Source of the DNA: Aquabacterium sp.
GTDB lineage: Bacteria > Pseudomonadota > Gammaproteobacteria > Burkholderiales > Burkholderiaceae_C
Length of the DNA: 64,000 nucleotides
Direction of reading: 5' to 3'
Assembly (NCBI RefSeq): GCF_016195855.1
Contig: NZ_JACPYU010000016.1
Span: 310,001 to 374,000 of the forward strand
In this document: positions 55,982 to 63,558 of the stretch, piece by piece
Layout: each line of letters opens with the position of its first letter
Position numbering within the stretch: the first letter of the stretch is position 1
Translations under genes and position numbers: made by a program
Notes under the pieces: generated by a model
Told to the model about the DNA's origin: nothing
Database searches by the model: none
The model's input: the letters and a program-made list of their open reading frames with translations, nothing else

Positions 55982-56942
55982 CGCTCACCAGCAACAAGGC
56001 CACACACCACATCAAGGGTTGGTAGATCCGGTATTCGTCGATCACGCCAAACACCCACAGCGCCAGCGCATAGCCAGCCAGTGCGGCACTCAGGCCCATC
56101 AGGCTCGTGTTGCGTGCCTTGATGGCCTGTGCAGCCAGGCTGATCAGCGCGGTCACATAGAACACGATGATCAGGAAGAAGGCCGAGGGGCGCTGCACAA
56201 AGCGCATCAGCGTCTCCCAGTTCTTGGCGTGGTTGAAGTGGTTGCCGAAGGCCGCATGCTCGACGTCATGCCCCACCCCGTCCAGCGATGAAAACTTGAA
56301 CAGGTAGTGACGCAAGGCTTCCGTCACGATCAAGGAGGCAATGGACAGCGCAGCGCCCTGCCCGATCATCCGGTAGTTGATGGGGCACCCTGCCCACTTT
56401 TCAGCCGCGCCGCGCACCATGAAGTACACGCCGATCAGCACGGCGGTTTCCTTGTTCAGCATCGAGACCAGAACAAGCGCTGCGAGCACCACACGGTTCA
56501 TCTTTTCCGTGAGCGCAGCATAGGTGAACAGCAGCAGGCACAGGGCTTCGGTCAGGTCCCAGGAATAGAACCAGAAGTGATGCTGGAAGATCCACATCAG
56601 CACCGCACCCTGCACGGCCAGCACGGCACGCGCGACGCTGCCTGTCAGGCGCAGCACCAGGCCGTAGAGCACGCAGTTGAGTGCGAAGATGCCGGCGGCC
56701 ATGAAGAGGATGAAGGGCTTGTCCGAGATGAAGCCCAGTGCATAGACCAGCCCGGGCGAAAAGATCCGGTTCTGAAAGGCGCGCCAGTGGGGTGTGCCAT
56801 CAAAGACGCCGTAGGCCGCACCGATGACGGCTTGCATGTTCTCTTCGTGGATCAGCACCCAGTTCTTGAACTGGAAATACGAGATGACGAGGACCAGCAG
56901 CAGCCCCAGTAGTTTCAAGGGGGCTTGGTCTTTGATGTGCAC
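55953..56942 (-). CDS. Polytopic membrane protein of unknown function
   Basis: The 329-residue protein has about nine hydrophobic helices (for example LKLLGLLLVLVISYF at the start and LMWCVALLLVSVN at the end). Between helices 1 and 2 it has HEENMQAVIGAAYGVFDG and HWRAFQNRIFSPGLVYALG. The layout resembles polymerase-like or GT-C-like membrane proteins seen in exopolysaccharide loci, but no sugar-polymer genes are adjacent and no catalytic pattern is clear. Its lower GC and unusual neighbours make a transferred origin possible. Confidence 0.6.
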   Translation of the reverse strand: MHIKDQAPLKLLGLLLVLVISYFQFKNWVLIHEENMQAVIGAAYGVFDGTPHWRAFQNRIFSPGLVYALGFISDKPFILFMAAGIFALNCVLYGLVLRLTGSVARAVLAVQGAVLMWIFQHHFWFYSWDLTEALCLLLFTYAALTEKMNRVVLAALVLVSMLNKETAVLIGVYFMVRGAAEKWAGCPINYRMIGQGAALSIASLIVTEALRHYLFKFSSLDGVGHDVEHAAFGNHFNHAKNWETLMRFVQRPSAFFLIIVFYVTALISLAAQAIKARNTSLMGLSAALAGYALALWVFGVIDEYRIYQPLMWCVALLLVSVNRSSTARS

Positions 56943-56966
56943 GGAGGTGTTCTCGTCAAACGGTTG

Positions 56967-57635
56967 TCAGGGGCGGACGTCCGGGGCGGCTAGCGCCGGC
57001 AGGCCTTGTTCTTGGCCAGCGCGCCACTGCGCGTCCTGTGCTCGTTGGTAGCCAGCTCGCTGTTGCAGCCTGGCCCAATACGCAGCCACGTGTGGCGTGA
57101 ACTGCTCGGCCAGGCCCAGATGCTGTGCCAGCAGCAAGGCATAGCCCACGGACACGTCTGCCGCGGTAAAGCGCCCTGCGCACAGGAAAGCCGAGTCGGT
57201 CAGGCGAGGCTCCAGGGTGCGCAGCCTGGCCAGGAACCACTTGGCATAGTCTTGCGCCACCTGGGGCTGCTTTTTGCCTTCGGGCTCGAAGTGCGTATAG
57301 CGCAGCACCAGGGTCTGGGGAAAGGTCAGTGTGGCTTCGCCAAAGTGCAGAAAGTTCAGGTAGTCGCCATACGCGGCTTCGTGAACGGCCACGTCCAGCT
57401 GTCCGGGGCTGTGCCGGGCGGCGAGGTACTGGCACATCGCTGCAGACTCGGTCATGCGGGTGTCGCCGTCGAGCAGCAAGGGCACGGTGCCCAGCGGGTT
57501 GAGCGCCAGGAACGCGCGTTGATGCACACGTGGCGGGAACGGGAGCATGTGCAACTCATAGGCCAGGCCGAGCTCCTCCAGGAGCCACAGGGGGCGGAAT
57601 GAGCGCGCGCTGATGCAGTGAAATAGTTGGATCAC
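56967..57635 (-). CDS. Glutathione S-transferase family protein
   Basis: The 222-residue protein has the two-domain GST layout. The thioredoxin-like N-terminus reads LFHCISARSFRPLWLLEEL, with Ser at the position that activates the glutathione thiol, then NPLGTVPLLLDGDTRMTESAA with the cis-Pro and the Glu-Ser that bind glutathione. The helical C-terminal domain (about residues 95-215) has the capping FTAADVSVGYAL. The likely role is detoxification or a reduction step, with unknown substrate. It is 24 bp from the next minus-strand gene. Confidence 0.9.
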   Translation of the reverse strand: MIQLFHCISARSFRPLWLLEELGLAYELHMLPFPPRVHQRAFLALNPLGTVPLLLDGDTRMTESAAMCQYLAARHSPGQLDVAVHEAAYGDYLNFLHFGEATLTFPQTLVLRYTHFEPEGKKQPQVAQDYAKWFLARLRTLEPRLTDSAFLCAGRFTAADVSVGYALLLAQHLGLAEQFTPHVAAYWARLQQRAGYQRAQDAQWRAGQEQGLPALAAPDVRP

Positions 57636-57825
57636 CGTCTCATCTTATCTGGTGCCAGGTGCTTGCCTGACACGCTCCCCCCTCACTTCAAGGTATCGCC
57701 ATCCGAAAAACCGGGGCGTTGCACCGTATGATGGCGCCCTGTCGTCGGATGGGTTATCGACGACCATGCCCCAGCAGTACGCGGCATATCAATCGCCACC
57801 CAGCCAATACCGCCACCGCCTGTAT

Positions 57826-57851
57826 CCCGGACAGAAATAGATTTGTCCGGG
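57826..57851. repeat. Inverted repeat ahead of the LivJ-like gene
   Basis: CCCGGACA (57826-57833) pairs perfectly with TGTCCGGG (57844-57851) across a 10-nt loop. It lies 22 bp before the next ATG. With no T-run, an operator or an RNA hairpin that masks the start region is more likely than a terminator. Otherwise the 238-bp gap from 57636 shows no gene. Confidence 0.5.
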
Positions 57852-57873
57852 TGGGCTACTGCATGTCAATACA

Positions 57874-58992
57874 ATGAAAAAGTTTTGCGCATTGATTGTC
57901 TTTTGCCTGGCCTCGTTTTCCGTGATGGCAGCCGACGAGATTCTGATTGGGCAGACGGCCGATTTCAGCAGCGTCGCAGGCACGCAGATGAAGGAGTTCA
58001 ACGCGGGCGCCCTCGCCTATATCAACCGGGTTAATGGCACGGGGGGCGTCAAGGGCAAGCAGATCAAATTGATCAGCCTGGACGATGGTTATGCCGCCGA
58101 CAAGGCCGCGCAAAATGCCAAGGAATTGATCCAGAATAAAAAGGTGTCGGCGTTGTTCGGCATCCGGGGGACGGACCCAACCGAGGCGGTCATGAAGGTG
58201 GCCGAGGCGGCCGGCGTGCCAGTGATTGCCCCAGTGACGGGGGCGGATTCGGTGCGCAAGAGCCCGGTGACCTTCCCTGTTCGCGCCAGCTACCGCAGCG
58301 AGATCGAGGCCATGTTGCGTCACATCGCCTTCATGCCAACGAAGGTGGCCCTGCTGGTGCAGAACGACAAGTTCGGCCTGCCACTGGCCACCTTCATCGA
58401 AGAGCGGGTGGCCAAGGAGTACCGCAGCATCACCATCGTCAGGAAGGTCACGTTTGACCGCAAGGCCACGGATCTCAAACCCCAGGTCACCACCATCCTC
58501 AATGACAGCCCCAGCGCGGTGATTGCCTTGTGCAACCCCACTTCTTGCGAGGCATTTTCGAGGGAGGTGTTGGGCCAGGCGCGTCAGTCGCAACGCCCTC
58601 GCCCCACCATTTACCAGACTTCGATCTCCGATATTTACGCCCAATTCAAGAAACTGGGGCCTGAGGTGGTGCAAGGCAATCCTTATTCGCAGATATTGCC
58701 CGACCCGCATCGCACGCTCAGCCCTTTGACCAAGGAATACCTGGCGGCCATGAGCAAGGCCAATCTGCCTGTGACTTATCGCAATTTCGAAGGTTATGTG
58801 TCGGCCAAGGTATTGGTGGCGGCGCTTTCAAAATCGTCTTCCAATAGCCCGAAAGTATTGCTCGATACCCTGGAGGGCATGGGTTCTTATGATCTGGGTG
58901 GGCTGACCGTCCGCTATAGCAGCGATGAGCACCAGGGCAGCAAATACGTTGATCTGGTGACGCTGGATGGTTCTGGCCGCCTGGTTCATTGA
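57874..58992 (+). CDS. LivJ-type periplasmic binding protein, paralogue 2
   Basis: The 372-residue protein has a Sec signal peptide (about residues 1-19, cleavage near VMA-AD) and a type I periplasmic-binding fold: ILIGQTADFSSVAGTQMKEF, GVKGKQIKLISLDDGY, GIRGTDPTEAV and CNPTSCEAF. It is clearly a paralogue of the protein at 61421-62542, sharing the same key segments including KSPVTFPVRASYR. No LivH/M/G/F transport genes are adjacent, so it may feed another importer or a sensor. The symporter gene follows after 12 bp. Confidence 0.88.
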   Translation: MKKFCALIVFCLASFSVMAADEILIGQTADFSSVAGTQMKEFNAGALAYINRVNGTGGVKGKQIKLISLDDGYAADKAAQNAKELIQNKKVSALFGIRGTDPTEAVMKVAEAAGVPVIAPVTGADSVRKSPVTFPVRASYRSEIEAMLRHIAFMPTKVALLVQNDKFGLPLATFIEERVAKEYRSITIVRKVTFDRKATDLKPQVTTILNDSPSAVIALCNPTSCEAFSREVLGQARQSQRPRPTIYQTSISDIYAQFKKLGPEVVQGNPYSQILPDPHRTLSPLTKEYLAAMSKANLPVTYRNFEGYVSAKVLVAALSKSSSNSPKVLLDTLEGMGSYDLGGLTVRYSSDEHQGSKYVDLVTLDGSGRLVH

Positions 58993-59004
58993 TGGTTTGA
59001 CGCC

Positions 59005-60015
59005 ATGTTTGCAGCACGTCGTGATGGGTGGCCTCGCGCCCGGGTGTCAGGGAAAGCCGACTGGTTCCTGATCGGCATGGTGTCTGCCGTCATCGTGGCC
59101 ACCCTGGCCCCCAACGTGGGGCGCACCGGCGGCCTGATGCATGTGGACGCCGTGACCGACCTGGGCGTGCTGGCACTGTTCTTCCTGCACGGCATGGGCC
59201 TGTCCACCGACAGCCTCAAGGACGGTGCCAGCAAGTGGAAGTTGCACCTGCTGGTTCAGGTTTGCACCTTCGTTGCCTTTCCCTTGTGGTGGGCACTGTG
59301 GGCCAAGTTGCTGGGGCCTTATATGTCCCACGACCTGATGATGGGCTTTTTCTACCTGGCCGTGCTGCCGTCCACCGTGTCGTCGTCCGTGGCGATGACG
59401 GCCATGGCGCGCGGGCACGTGGCCGCGGCCGTGCTCAATGCGACCTTGTCGACGCTGTTGGGTGTGTTCATCACACCGCTGCTGGTCAGCCTGGTGATGA
59501 ACGGCGCGGGGCACCATTTCGATGTGGCCGGCACCATGCTGAAGATCGCCAGGATGCTGCTTTTGCCCTTCATCGTCGGGCATTTGATGCGGCCGGTGCT
59601 GGGTGCGATGTTCGCCCGCATCAAGCCCTACACGATGGCGTTTGACCGGGCGGTGATCGTCTTGCTGGTGTGGTCGGCCTTCAGTGATTCGGTGGCAGAT
59701 GGGCTGTGGCGCAACCATGGCCCGGGCTTGCTGGCTCAAGCCGTGGCGGGCACGATGCTCTTCTTGCTGCCCATGCTGTGGTTCTCGCGCATGCTGGCGC
59801 GTCGTCTGAACTTCGATGTCGAGGGCGAGATCGTGGCGGTGTTCTGCGGCTCCAAGAAGTCCATGGCATCGGGCATGCCCATGGCCAAGCTGCTGTTTGG
59901 CGGCAGCGCGTCCATGGGCGTGCTGGTGCTGCCGATCATGCTGTACCACCAGATCCAGATGTTCGTGTGCACGCTGATGGCGCGGCGTTATGCCGCGCGT
60001 TCGACGCCGCCCTGA
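59005..60015 (+). CDS. Bile acid:sodium symporter family protein (YfeH/SLC10A7-like)
   Basis: The 336-residue membrane protein has about ten hydrophobic segments. It has ALFFLHGMGLSTDSLKDGA and LPSTVSSSVAMTAMARG (the sodium-site region), and VFCGSKKSMASGMPMAKL near the C-terminus, all of which are typical of the YfeH branch of the BASS superfamily. Members transport organic anions with sodium; the bile-acid name is historical. It is 12 bp downstream of the LivJ-like gene, and ends 3 bp from the convergent scoB gene. Confidence 0.9.
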   Translation: MFAARRDGWPRARVSGKADWFLIGMVSAVIVATLAPNVGRTGGLMHVDAVTDLGVLALFFLHGMGLSTDSLKDGASKWKLHLLVQVCTFVAFPLWWALWAKLLGPYMSHDLMMGFFYLAVLPSTVSSSVAMTAMARGHVAAAVLNATLSTLLGVFITPLLVSLVMNGAGHHFDVAGTMLKIARMLLLPFIVGHLMRPVLGAMFARIKPYTMAFDRAVIVLLVWSAFSDSVADGLWRNHGPGLLAQAVAGTMLFLLPMLWFSRMLARRLNFDVEGEIVAVFCGSKKSMASGMPMAKLLFGGSASMGVLVLPIMLYHQIQMFVCTLMARRYAARSTPP

Positions 60016-60018
60016 GGA

Positions 60019-60678
60019 TCAGGCCGCCAGCTTGGTCAGGTGAGACAGGTGCACATGGGCCCCTGTCTTCAAGCGGATCTCTTCAGGCGTCACGCCGGGC
60101 GCCATGTCCACGCAGACAAAGCCTTGCGGTGTCACGTCCAGCACGCACAGGTCGGTGATGATGCGGCTGACCACGCCCACACCGGTCAGCGGCAAGGTGC
60201 AGCGTTGCAGCAGCTTGTGTTCACCGTTTCTGGCACAGTGCTCCATCACGATGACCACGCGCTGAACGCCGGCGACCAGGTCCATCGCGCCGCCCATGCC
60301 CTTGACCATCTTGCCGGGGATCATCCAGTTGGCCAGGTCGCCCGAATCGGACACCTGCATGGCACCCAGGATGGACAGGTGCACCTTGCCGCCGCGGATC
60401 ATGGCAAAGCTCTCGTGCGAGGCAAAGATGGACGAACCCTTCATGCAGGTCACCGTCTCTTTGCCGGCGTTGATGATGTCGGCGTCCACCTCGTCTTCGG
60501 TTGGATACGGGCCGATGCCCAGCATGCCGTTTTCCGATTGCAGCCAGACCTCGATGCCGGGCGGCACGTGGTTGGCCACCCTGGTCGGCAGGCCAATGCC
60601 CAGGTTCACGTAAAAGCCGTCTTGCAACTCTTGCGCGGCGCGCGCCGCCATCTCGTCATGCGTCCATGCCATGTTCAT
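60019..60678 (-). CDS. scoB: 3-oxoacid CoA-transferase subunit B
   Basis: This is the beta subunit of a class I CoA-transferase that moves CoA from succinyl-CoA to a 3-oxo acid such as acetoacetate. The 219-residue protein has the catalytic Glu in [14 protein letters not shown] (near residue 49), [16 protein letters not shown] at the N-terminus, and [19 protein letters not shown]. It overlaps scoA by 4 bp (ATGA), as expected for a stoichiometric heterodimer. Adipate- or oxoadipate-type substrates are also possible. Confidence 0.93.
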   Translation of the reverse strand: MNMAWTHDEMAARAAQELQDGFYVNLGIGLPTRVANHVPPGIEVWLQSENGMLGIGPYPTEDEVDADIINAGKETVTCMKGSSIFASHESFAMIRGGKVHLSILGAMQVSDSGDLANWMIPGKMVKGMGGAMDLVAGVQRVVIVMEHCARNGEHKLLQRCTLPLTGVGVVSRIITDLCVLDVTPQGFVCVDMAPGVTPEEIRLKTGAHVHLSHLTKLAA

Positions 60679-61400
60679 GCTCCTGCGGGTTCGAGGGAAG
60701 TGGTTTGCGTGGAAACGGTGCGTTTGTGGATGCGCTTTTCCGGCACGGGGTTGTGCACGATGCGGTGCACGTAGATGCCGGCCAGATGGATCTCGTCGGG
60801 GTCCAGGGCCCCCGTCTCAACGATGTGCTCGACCTCCACCACGGTGATGCGCCCTGCCATGGCCGCCGACGGGTTGAAGTTGCGCGCCGTGCGCCGAAAG
60901 ACCAGGTTGCCTGCCTTGTCGGCCTTCCAGGCTTTGACGATGGCCAGGTCGGGCCGCAAGGCCTGCTCCAGCGCATAGTGCTTGCCGTCGAACTCGCGCA
61001 CCTCCTTGCCCTCGGCAATCAGGGTGCCCAGCCCGGTAGGTGTGAAGAAGGCGGGGATGCCCGCGCCCCCTGCCCTGAGCTTTTCAGCGATCGTGCCTTG
61101 CGGCGTGAACTCCAGCTCCAGTTCGCCCGCCAGGTACTGGCGCTCGACCTCCTTGTTCTCGCCCACAAAGCTGGAGATCAGCTTGCGGACCTGCCGGGCC
61201 TTGATCAGGCGCCCCAGCCCGAAGTCCTCGACCCCGGCGTTGTTGGAAATCAGCGTGAGCTTGCGCACGCCTGATTGGCGAACGGACTCGATCAAGGCCT
61301 CTGGGATGCCGCACAACCCGAAGCCGCCAACCGCAATCATCTGGCCGTCCCGAACGATGTCGGAGATGGCCTGGTCGGCGTTTGCATACACCTTGTTCAA
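60675..61400 (-). CDS. scoA: 3-oxoacid CoA-transferase subunit A
   Basis: This is the alpha subunit partner of scoB. The 241-residue protein most likely starts at a TTG at 61400, giving (M)[18 protein letters not shown], the usual ScoA N-terminus; AAGGAG lies 7 nt upstream and no suitable ATG exists. The protein has [16 protein letters not shown], the oxyanion-forming [12 protein letters not shown] and [15 protein letters not shown], all family motifs. It follows the LivJ-like gene by 20 bp, in one operon with the importer. Confidence 0.93.
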   Translation of the reverse strand: MNKVYANADQAISDIVRDGQMIAVGGFGLCGIPEALIESVRQSGVRKLTLISNNAGVEDFGLGRLIKARQVRKLISSFVGENKEVERQYLAGELELEFTPQGTIAEKLRAGGAGIPAFFTPTGLGTLIAEGKEVREFDGKHYALEQALRPDLAIVKAWKADKAGNLVFRRTARNFNPSAAMAGRITVVEVEHIVETGALDPDEIHLAGIYVHRIVHNPVPEKRIHKRTVSTQTTSLEPAGA

Positions 61401-61420
61401 TTCATGACTCCTTGCTTGAT

Positions 61421-62542
61421 TCAATGCACGATCTGACCCGTGCTGTTGAGCGTGACCAGGTCGACAAACGTGCTGCCAAGATGATTGCCTTTGGCGTAAT
61501 GCACGGTGAAGCCGCCCAGATCGCGGGTGCCCATTTGCTCCATGGACTGGATGAGGCCTTCGCGCGTGAGCGTGGCCGCCTTGGCCAGCGCCATCACCAG
61601 CACTTTGGCCGCCACGTAGCCTTCGAAGCTGCGGTAGTTGATGGGGATGCCCTGCCCTTTGAGTGCGGCGCGGTACTCCTTGGCCAGGGGGGCGCTGGTG
61701 TGCACCGGATCTGGCAGGACCTGCGTGAAGGGGTTGCCGCCAGGGAAGTCGGCTTTCATCGCGCTGAACTGGCTGTAGGCATCCGAGATGGAGGTCTGGT
61801 AGATGGTCGGGCGCGTGGCACCGGTATGGCGCGTCTGCTTCTGGATCTCGCGCAAGAAGGCCTCGCAGGAGGTCGGGTTGCACAAGGCGATCACCGCATT
61901 GGGCTGGCTGGCCAGGATGGTGTTGACCTGGGCCCTCATGTCGGTGCACTTGCGGTCAAAGAAGGCTTGCTTCACCAACGAGATCGTGGGGTACTGCTGC
62001 AATCGCGTTTGCGTGAAACGGGCCAGTGGGTGGCCGAACTTGTCGTTCTGTACCAGCATGGCCAGGCGCACCGGCGCAAAGGCCATTTGCTTGAACATGG
62101 TGTCGAGCTCCAGCCTGTAGCTGGCCCTGACCGGGAAGGCGACCGGGCTCTTGCGCACGGTGTCGGCCCCACTGATGGGGGCGATGACGGGCACACGAGC
62201 GGCATCGGCCACGGCCAACACCGCCTCGGTCGGGTCTGTGCCACGCGTGCCGAAAATCGCGAGCACCTTCTGCTCTTCGATGAGTTCGCGGGCGTTCACG
62301 CTGGCCAGATGGGCCGACATGGCATCGTCAAGATGAATCAGCTGGATGGGGCGACCCTTGATGCCACCGGCCTTGTTCACCGTGTGGAGGTAGACCTTGG
62401 CGGCTGCATTGAAGTCTTTCATCTGGGCGCTGGACACGCTGGACAGGTCAGCCGTCTGCCCGATCAGGATGGGCTCGGTGGCCCCTGCCGAGAAGGGAAA
62501 GGCCAGCAGCGCGAGCCAGGTCAAGACACGCTTCATGAACAT
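61421..62542 (-). CDS. LivJ-type periplasmic binding protein, paralogue 1
   Basis: The 373-residue protein has a signal peptide (about residues 1-22) and a type I periplasmic-binding fold: PILIGQTADLSSVSSAQMKD, GIKGRPIQLIHLDDAM, GTRGTDPTEAV, CNPTSCEAF and YQTSISDAYSQF. It is closely related to the protein at 57874-58992. The ATG at 62542 shares a base with the stop of the upstream gene (TGATG); an ATG at 62536 is the alternative. It sits in an operon between an NMT1-type binding protein and scoA, where a second binding protein of a different fold is unexpected. Confidence 0.88.
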   Translation of the reverse strand: MFMKRVLTWLALLAFPFSAGATEPILIGQTADLSSVSSAQMKDFNAAAKVYLHTVNKAGGIKGRPIQLIHLDDAMSAHLASVNARELIEEQKVLAIFGTRGTDPTEAVLAVADAARVPVIAPISGADTVRKSPVAFPVRASYRLELDTMFKQMAFAPVRLAMLVQNDKFGHPLARFTQTRLQQYPTISLVKQAFFDRKCTDMRAQVNTILASQPNAVIALCNPTSCEAFLREIQKQTRHTGATRPTIYQTSISDAYSQFSAMKADFPGGNPFTQVLPDPVHTSAPLAKEYRAALKGQGIPINYRSFEGYVAAKVLVMALAKAATLTREGLIQSMEQMGTRDLGGFTVHYAKGNHLGSTFVDLVTLNSTGQIVH

Positions 62543-63525
62543 CAAGGGATCTGCAGTTCGCGCTTGGCTTGGGTGAGCAGGTCCAGCCGGGTCCATTCCC
62601 AGGCCTTGGGCGGGCTGGACAGCCTGCCGACACCGAACTGCTTCATCAGCTCGGTGGTGGTGTCGATGTGCGCCAGGCTCACGTCATAGCTGTAGGGCGC
62701 GTTGCCAATGGCGTCCTGGAATTCGTCATGCGTCAGCTCGTTGCGGAACATGCGCTCGCGCACATATTGCTCGGCCATTGCCGGGCTCTTCACGAATTGC
62801 GCGGTGGCATCTACAAAGCACTTCACCACGCGCAGCGCCAGCTCGCGGTTGCGATACAGGCGCTCGCTCATGACCAGCAGGCGTTTGGGCTGGCCCAGTG
62901 CCGTGTCGTAAGGCTTGAGCAATTCGCGGCCGATCTGGCGCCGAATCGCCTGCGACGATTGGGGTTCGGACTGCATCATGGCGTCGATCTGCTTGGCTGC
63001 CAGCGCCTGGTTCAGGTCCGCAAAAGGCAGGAACACGACTTCGATGTCCTTGGTCTTGTCGGCGGTGGTTGACCAGCTGAGGCCAGCCTTGTCCAGCACG
63101 GCGTACAACAGCAATTCCTGCGCCCCGCCCCGGGTCACGCCCACGCGTTTGCCTTTGAGCTCGCGCAGCGAACGAATCGGGGTGTCCTTGCCCACCACCA
63201 TGCGCGCCCCACCCTGCGCAAAGCCGGCCACCGCATAGATGGGGACGCCATTGGCACGCCCGGCAATGGCGCCATCAGAGGCCAGCGCGGCCAGGTCGAT
63301 GTCGCCAGCCACGATGGCCGGCATGATGTCCGGTCCCTTGGCAAAAACGTGTTCGGCCACGTTGATGCCGTATTTCGGGCAGACCTCTTTCATGTAGGAC
63401 ACAGCCCCGTAGTGGGCAAAGCGCAGGTTGCCAAGGTGGATGTTGTCGGCCGCTTGGGCGGCCATGGCCGTGAGGCTGGCCGCGATGGCCATGCAGGCGT
63501 GCTGAATGAGCTTGTTCAAGACCAA
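62542..63525 (-). CDS. NMT1/SsuA-type ABC substrate-binding protein
   Basis: The 327-residue protein has a Sec signal peptide (about residues 1-26, cleavage near AQA-AD) and the type II periplasmic fold of the SsuA/TauA/NMT1 group: IHLGNLRFAHYGAVSYMKEV, FAKGPDIMPAIVAGDIDLA, LRELKGKRVGVTRGGAQE and PFADLNQALAAKQIDAMM. Family ligands include sulfonates, pyrimidines, nitriles and aromatic acids. The ATPase gene lies 33 bp upstream and the permease should be further upstream, outside the window. It is coupled to the LivJ-like gene by TGATG. Confidence 0.9.
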   Translation of the reverse strand: MVLNKLIQHACMAIAASLTAMAAQAADNIHLGNLRFAHYGAVSYMKEVCPKYGINVAEHVFAKGPDIMPAIVAGDIDLAALASDGAIAGRANGVPIYAVAGFAQGGARMVVGKDTPIRSLRELKGKRVGVTRGGAQELLLYAVLDKAGLSWSTTADKTKDIEVVFLPFADLNQALAAKQIDAMMQSEPQSSQAIRRQIGRELLKPYDTALGQPKRLLVMSERLYRNRELALRVVKCFVDATAQFVKSPAMAEQYVRERMFRNELTHDEFQDAIGNAPYSYDVSLAHIDTTTELMKQFGVGRLSSPPKAWEWTRLDLLTQAKRELQIP

Positions 63526-63558
63526 CTCCGCTGAGTGATGTGTTGGATGGGCATGGCG

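Noticed and set aside
51635-56942. Toxin-antitoxin or anti-phage defence cassette among the orphan genes
   Set aside because: No nuclease, ATPase, TIR, HEPN or antitoxin DNA-binding motif was seen; spacing is not that of a TA pair.
57652-57840. 62-codon open frame in the gap before the LivJ-like gene
   Set aside because: No Shine-Dalgarno, biased composition, and it runs through the inverted repeat. I treat the gap as regulatory.
59005-60015. Bile acid uptake as a true function
   Set aside because: The family name is inherited from animal proteins; nothing else here handles steroids. Organic anion transport is the safer call.
61382-62689. Plus-strand open frame opposite the LivJ-like gene
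   Set aside because: Its product is His/Gly/Gln-rich and lacks motifs, while the minus strand encodes a standard binding protein with a signal peptide.
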